From positions 50,758 through 114,757 of the forward strand of contig JAFRBK010000002.1 of NCBI GenBank assembly GCA_017404985.1: a DNA stretch of 64,000 nucleotides, read 5' to 3'. The position numbers and the translations under genes were made by a program. This DNA is from Clostridia bacterium. Its GTDB lineage: Bacteria > Bacillota > Clostridia > Christensenellales > Aristaeellaceae. The notes beneath the pieces are model-generated. The model did not search any database. It saw only the letters and a program-made list of their open reading frames with translations, and was not told where the DNA came from. The first letter of the stretch is position 1; each line of letters starts with the position of its first letter. This document shows, in pieces, positions 61,804 to 64,000 of the stretch.

Positions 61804-62337
61804 TCATATTCTGTCCGTTAACCGGCATTCATTTTCGCCTTTCAATTCGACAGACACAATCTCCCGCGTCGGCCAGAAAGCGCACAGATGTAATCGGGTT
61901 ATCTTCCCGACAAGCGGGTGAAAAGAATTCAGGAGCAGAGGTAACGCATTGCAAATGATCGCCGGTTCATCGATCAGCAGAGTTATATGAGGCGTCCACG
62001 GGTGCTCCGGATCCGGATTCATATCACATGCATCGTGAAGCAATTCCAATTTCGCGTTTCTTTCAGGTCCTCCAAACAATACCTTCCCTGGAGCAAATAT
62101 CCCAATATGGCTGATATGCACTTGGATCGGTGAAAACTCACCGGCAGTTTTTTTCGTCAGTTCAATCGCCTTTTGCTCCTGCTCCAGGGGAAATGTCGCC
62201 AGACTGATATGAAAAGGAAGTCCCTGTGTCTGGATTCCGATGAATCCTGCATTTTTCAACGTGTTATACCACTCGGACATGGTGTTTTGAGTATTTTCAT
62301 CCAAGTCTGCCATCAGCGTCAAAAACTGTTCTGCCAT
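61804..62337 (-). CDS. 2'-5' RNA ligase-like (2H phosphodiesterase) protein
   Basis: 177 residues with two H-x-T/S motifs: FHISLA (His43) and TPHITL (His117), the catalytic pair of the 2H superfamily. Family members open cyclic phosphates or join RNA ends; the physiological substrate here is unknown. The ATG is preceded by a weak GGGAAG site. It lies 51 bp upstream of the SGNH hydrolase gene on the same strand, so the two may be co-transcribed. Confidence 0.88.
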   Translation of the reverse strand: MAEQFLTLMADLDENTQNTMSEWYNTLKNAGFIGIQTQGLPFHISLATFPLEQEQKAIELTKKTAGEFSPIQVHISHIGIFAPGKVLFGGPERNAKLELLHDACDMNPDPEHPWTPHITLLIDEPAIICNALPLLLNSFHPLVGKITRLHLCAFWPTREIVSVELKGENECRLTDRI

Positions 62338-62647
62338 CTTCCCACTCCCAACTATGCTTTTTCAGGCCCCGCCGTTATTGTACTTCCCTGACATCCTTAT
62401 GCTCAATGTGCTTCAGTGTCTCCGTACTGCTCATTCTCCATTGGTATAGCGATCTCTGCTAAACTCATTCTGATCGCATTCCCTTCTCTGAATGCGCAAA
62501 CGACAAATAACACTTTTCCGACCGTGTCAAGGATATCATATCATGGGCGGAGAAACGCTGCAAGCGTTTGTTCTCCTTTGACCGAAGCTTCTCTTGTATG
62601 GTATTATTAGATTCGGAATTTCACTCAGAGCAGGAGGTTGATCTGTT
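62338..62647. other. 310-bp intergenic region between divergent genes
   Basis: This separates the 2H phosphodiesterase (minus) from the Nudix gene (plus). It contains a short hairpin AAACGCT-GCA-AGCGTTT at 62553-62569 and a plus-strand promoter at 62578-62607. The remainder (62338-62550) shows nothing I can assign. Confidence 0.7.
62578..62607 (+). promoter_or_regulatory. promoter of the Nudix gene
   Basis: TTGACC (62578-62583) and TATTAT (62602-62607) are separated by 18 bp, about 40 bp before the GTG start. A 7-bp hairpin lies just upstream at 62553-62569 and might bind a regulator. Confidence 0.55.
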
Positions 62648-63193
62648 GTGGAACTGTTTGATCTTTACACCGCCGATCGGGTAAAGACGGGCCGAACAAT
62701 GGTCCGAGGCGAACCGACGCCGGAAGGATATTATCGCCTGGTTGTTCACGTCTGTATCTTCAATCCCGAAGGACAGATGCTGATCCAACAGCGTCAGCCT
62801 TTTAAGCAAGGCTGGTCAAATCTGTGGGATATCACTGTTGGCGGCAGCGCCATATCCGGAGACAGCAGTCGTTCGGCAGCGGAACGGGAAACGCTCGAGG
62901 AGCTGGGGCTTTCCATTCACCTGACTGACGTCCGCCCGACGATAACGATTTACTGGGAACACGGCTTTGACGATTATTATATCCTGACGCAGGAGGTGGA
63001 TCTGGACTCATTGCATCTGCAATATGAAGAAGTGCTGGCAGTACGATGGGCCACCCTGGAAGAGATTCTGAAGATGATCGATGACGGACAGTTTATCCCC
63101 TATGAAAAGAGCCTGATTGAGCTGCTTTTCTTCCGCAGGAATCATCGCAGTTCGCATACCAGAAGCGATCATGTTCTGCCCTCGCATGGTTGA
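62648..63193 (+). CDS. Nudix hydrolase (IPP isomerase-like/YfcD group)
   Basis: 181 residues from a GTG at 62648, set by AGGAGG about 9 bp upstream. The Nudix box spans Gly66 to Leu88 (GGSAISGD, then AAERETLEELGL), with Asp replacing the first Glu as in many members. VHVCIFNPEGQMLIQQRQ precedes it, typical of the YfcD/IPP-isomerase-like branch. It hydrolyses nucleoside or other diphosphates. The C-terminal basic tail (after about 163) looks unrelated and may be read-through of a mutated stop. Confidence 0.9.
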   Translation: MELFDLYTADRVKTGRTMVRGEPTPEGYYRLVVHVCIFNPEGQMLIQQRQPFKQGWSNLWDITVGGSAISGDSSRSAAERETLEELGLSIHLTDVRPTITIYWEHGFDDYYILTQEVDLDSLHLQYEEVLAVRWATLEEILKMIDDGQFIPYEKSLIELLFFRRNHRSSHTRSDHVLPSHG

Positions 63194-63306
63194 AAAAACT
63201 AACAGATTGGAAGATTATATAACCTGCTGGCTTGAATGACCGGACAGGTCGTTGGGGAAAGGCCACCCCGTTTTGCAAAACCCTGATATGGAAGAAGTGG
63301 TTTTAT

Positions 63307-63843
63307 ATGTATGAAACATTGGTTGGAGAACATATTGTTCTGCGGAAAGCAAAAGAAAAAGACGCCCTTTCCATGCTGAAGCATGTCTGGGGAGATGAAG
63401 AAGTATACCGGTGGATGCTGTACCAACCCACACTGACGGAACCGGACGCTGAGGAAAGGTGCAGAAGAAGTATCCAGTTTCAGAAAGACCATCTGGCATG
63501 GTTTGTTGCATTAAAGGATACGGATGAAGCCATCGGCCTGTGCGCCATCAGGGAAAACACGCCGGGACACTATGAGGAATCCGGCATCTGTATCGGGACG
63601 GTGTTTCAGGGGAAGGGATACGGAAAGGAAATTGTTTCCCTTCTGCTGGAGCTGGTCTTTATCCGGCTGGGGGCTGAAGATGTCCGGTATGGGTATTTTC
63701 AGGACAACATCAAATCAAAGATGGTTGCTGAATATTTTGGATTTGTTTATGATCATACGGAAGAAATGGTTCGTCCATGGGATGGGTCCCCAAAAAAGAT
63801 CGATTCCTGCCTTCTGACCCGCGACAGATATCTCGCGCGGTAA
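63307..63843 (+). CDS. GNAT acetyltransferase, RimJ/RimL type
   Basis: 178 residues from the ATG at 63307; longer frames upstream lack a site. The core has GEHIVLRKAKEKDALSM, WFVALKDTDEAIGLCAIREN, the acetyl-CoA loop GICIGTVFQGKGYGKEIVSL and the closing SKMVAEYFGFVYDH. The acceptor is unknown. It follows the Nudix gene after 113 bp on the same strand. The stop is 157 bp from the window edge. Confidence 0.88.
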   Translation: MYETLVGEHIVLRKAKEKDALSMLKHVWGDEEVYRWMLYQPTLTEPDAEERCRRSIQFQKDHLAWFVALKDTDEAIGLCAIRENTPGHYEESGICIGTVFQGKGYGKEIVSLLLELVFIRLGAEDVRYGYFQDNIKSKMVAEYFGFVYDHTEEMVRPWDGSPKKIDSCLLTRDRYLAR

Positions 63844-63909
63844 TGCTATAGCTCCTTTTCCCTGAATTATTCACGGATATTCGCCACCACGAAAAAAGCC
63901 TGCTGAAGT

Positions 63910-63942
63910 GCTGACATTTCAGTTCGAGGCACTGAAGTCAGC
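63910..63942. repeat. imperfect hairpin near the window end
   Basis: GCTGAC(AT)TTCAGT pairs with ACTGAAGTCAGC within 63910-63942, with two unpaired bases. No T-run follows. The last 157 bp otherwise hold nothing I can assign. Confidence 0.4.
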
Positions 63943-64000
63943 AAAAGCAGACTGAACAAAGTGAAATCTGAAGCCCCAAAAGGGCAGATAACCCCCAAAG

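Noticed and set aside
1-64000. tRNA, rRNA, riboswitch and replication-origin signals
   Set aside because: I looked for cloverleaf, 16S/23S motifs, T-box and DnaA-box clusters and saw none; a covariance-model scan would be decisive.

Overview
The window is a stretch of a Gram-positive (Bacillota/Clostridia-type) chromosome. The evidence is AGGAGG-like ribosome binding sites ahead of nearly every gene, TTGACA/TATAAT promoters, an energy-coupling-factor (ECF) module ordered ecfA1-ecfA2-ecfT-truA, redox chaperone Hsp33, and many secreted proteins with SH3b domains and proline/threonine/glutamate linkers. That style is familiar from uncultured gut and rumen Clostridia (Christensenellales/Aristaeella-like); this placement is an inference. 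There are no rRNA or tRNA genes, no CRISPR array and no intact transposon.

Layout. 1-5.3 kb: a truncated secreted repeat protein, a two-gene sensor-kinase locus without a response regulator, and a 1 kb intergenic region holding palindromes and a decayed repeat. 5.3-9.2 kb: branched-chain aminotransferase, an unknown protein, an RluA-type pseudouridine synthase and an Sfp-type phosphopantetheinyl transferase. 9.2-15.5 kb: an FHA-ABC transporter with an exported helical partner, a gene with palindromes over its promoter, and a zinc-ribbon/TPR membrane protein. 15.5-21.5 kb, minus strand: HEAT-like protein, Hsp33, methyltransferase, YesL-like membrane protein, phosphohexomutase and AcpS. 21.6-26 kb: MoxR ATPase, DUF58 protein and membrane transglutaminase. 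26.1-32.5 kb: MBL hydrolase, a degenerate CapA protein, a 35-residue membrane peptide and a 1207-residue SH3b surface protein.

33-43 kb looks AT-richer by eye and is accessory: GNATs, an AraC regulator, an MFS exporter with a possible attenuator leader, an XRE regulator, GH32 and GH172 enzymes acting on fructose-type glycans, and a transposase remnant beside a broken LRR gene. 43.2-53.2 kb returns to GC-rich core genes: metallophosphoesterase, ECF module, TruA, an FAD oxidoreductase, a large secreted multidomain protein and HU. 53.3-64 kb is again accessory: a zinc-ribbon membrane protein, carboxylesterase, DMT transporter, several acetyltransferases (one fused to a truncated DUF3795 start, one a relic), a small SH3 protein, small orphan proteins, an SGNH hydrolase, a 2H phosphodiesterase and a Nudix hydrolase.

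Together the core blocks serve cofactor uptake, translation and RNA modification, acyl-carrier activation, redox protein quality control and the cell envelope. The accessory blocks carry sugar use, efflux, acetylation and repair-type enzymes. Coordinates were read by eye; starts were chosen by ribosome-binding-site spacing where several were possible.
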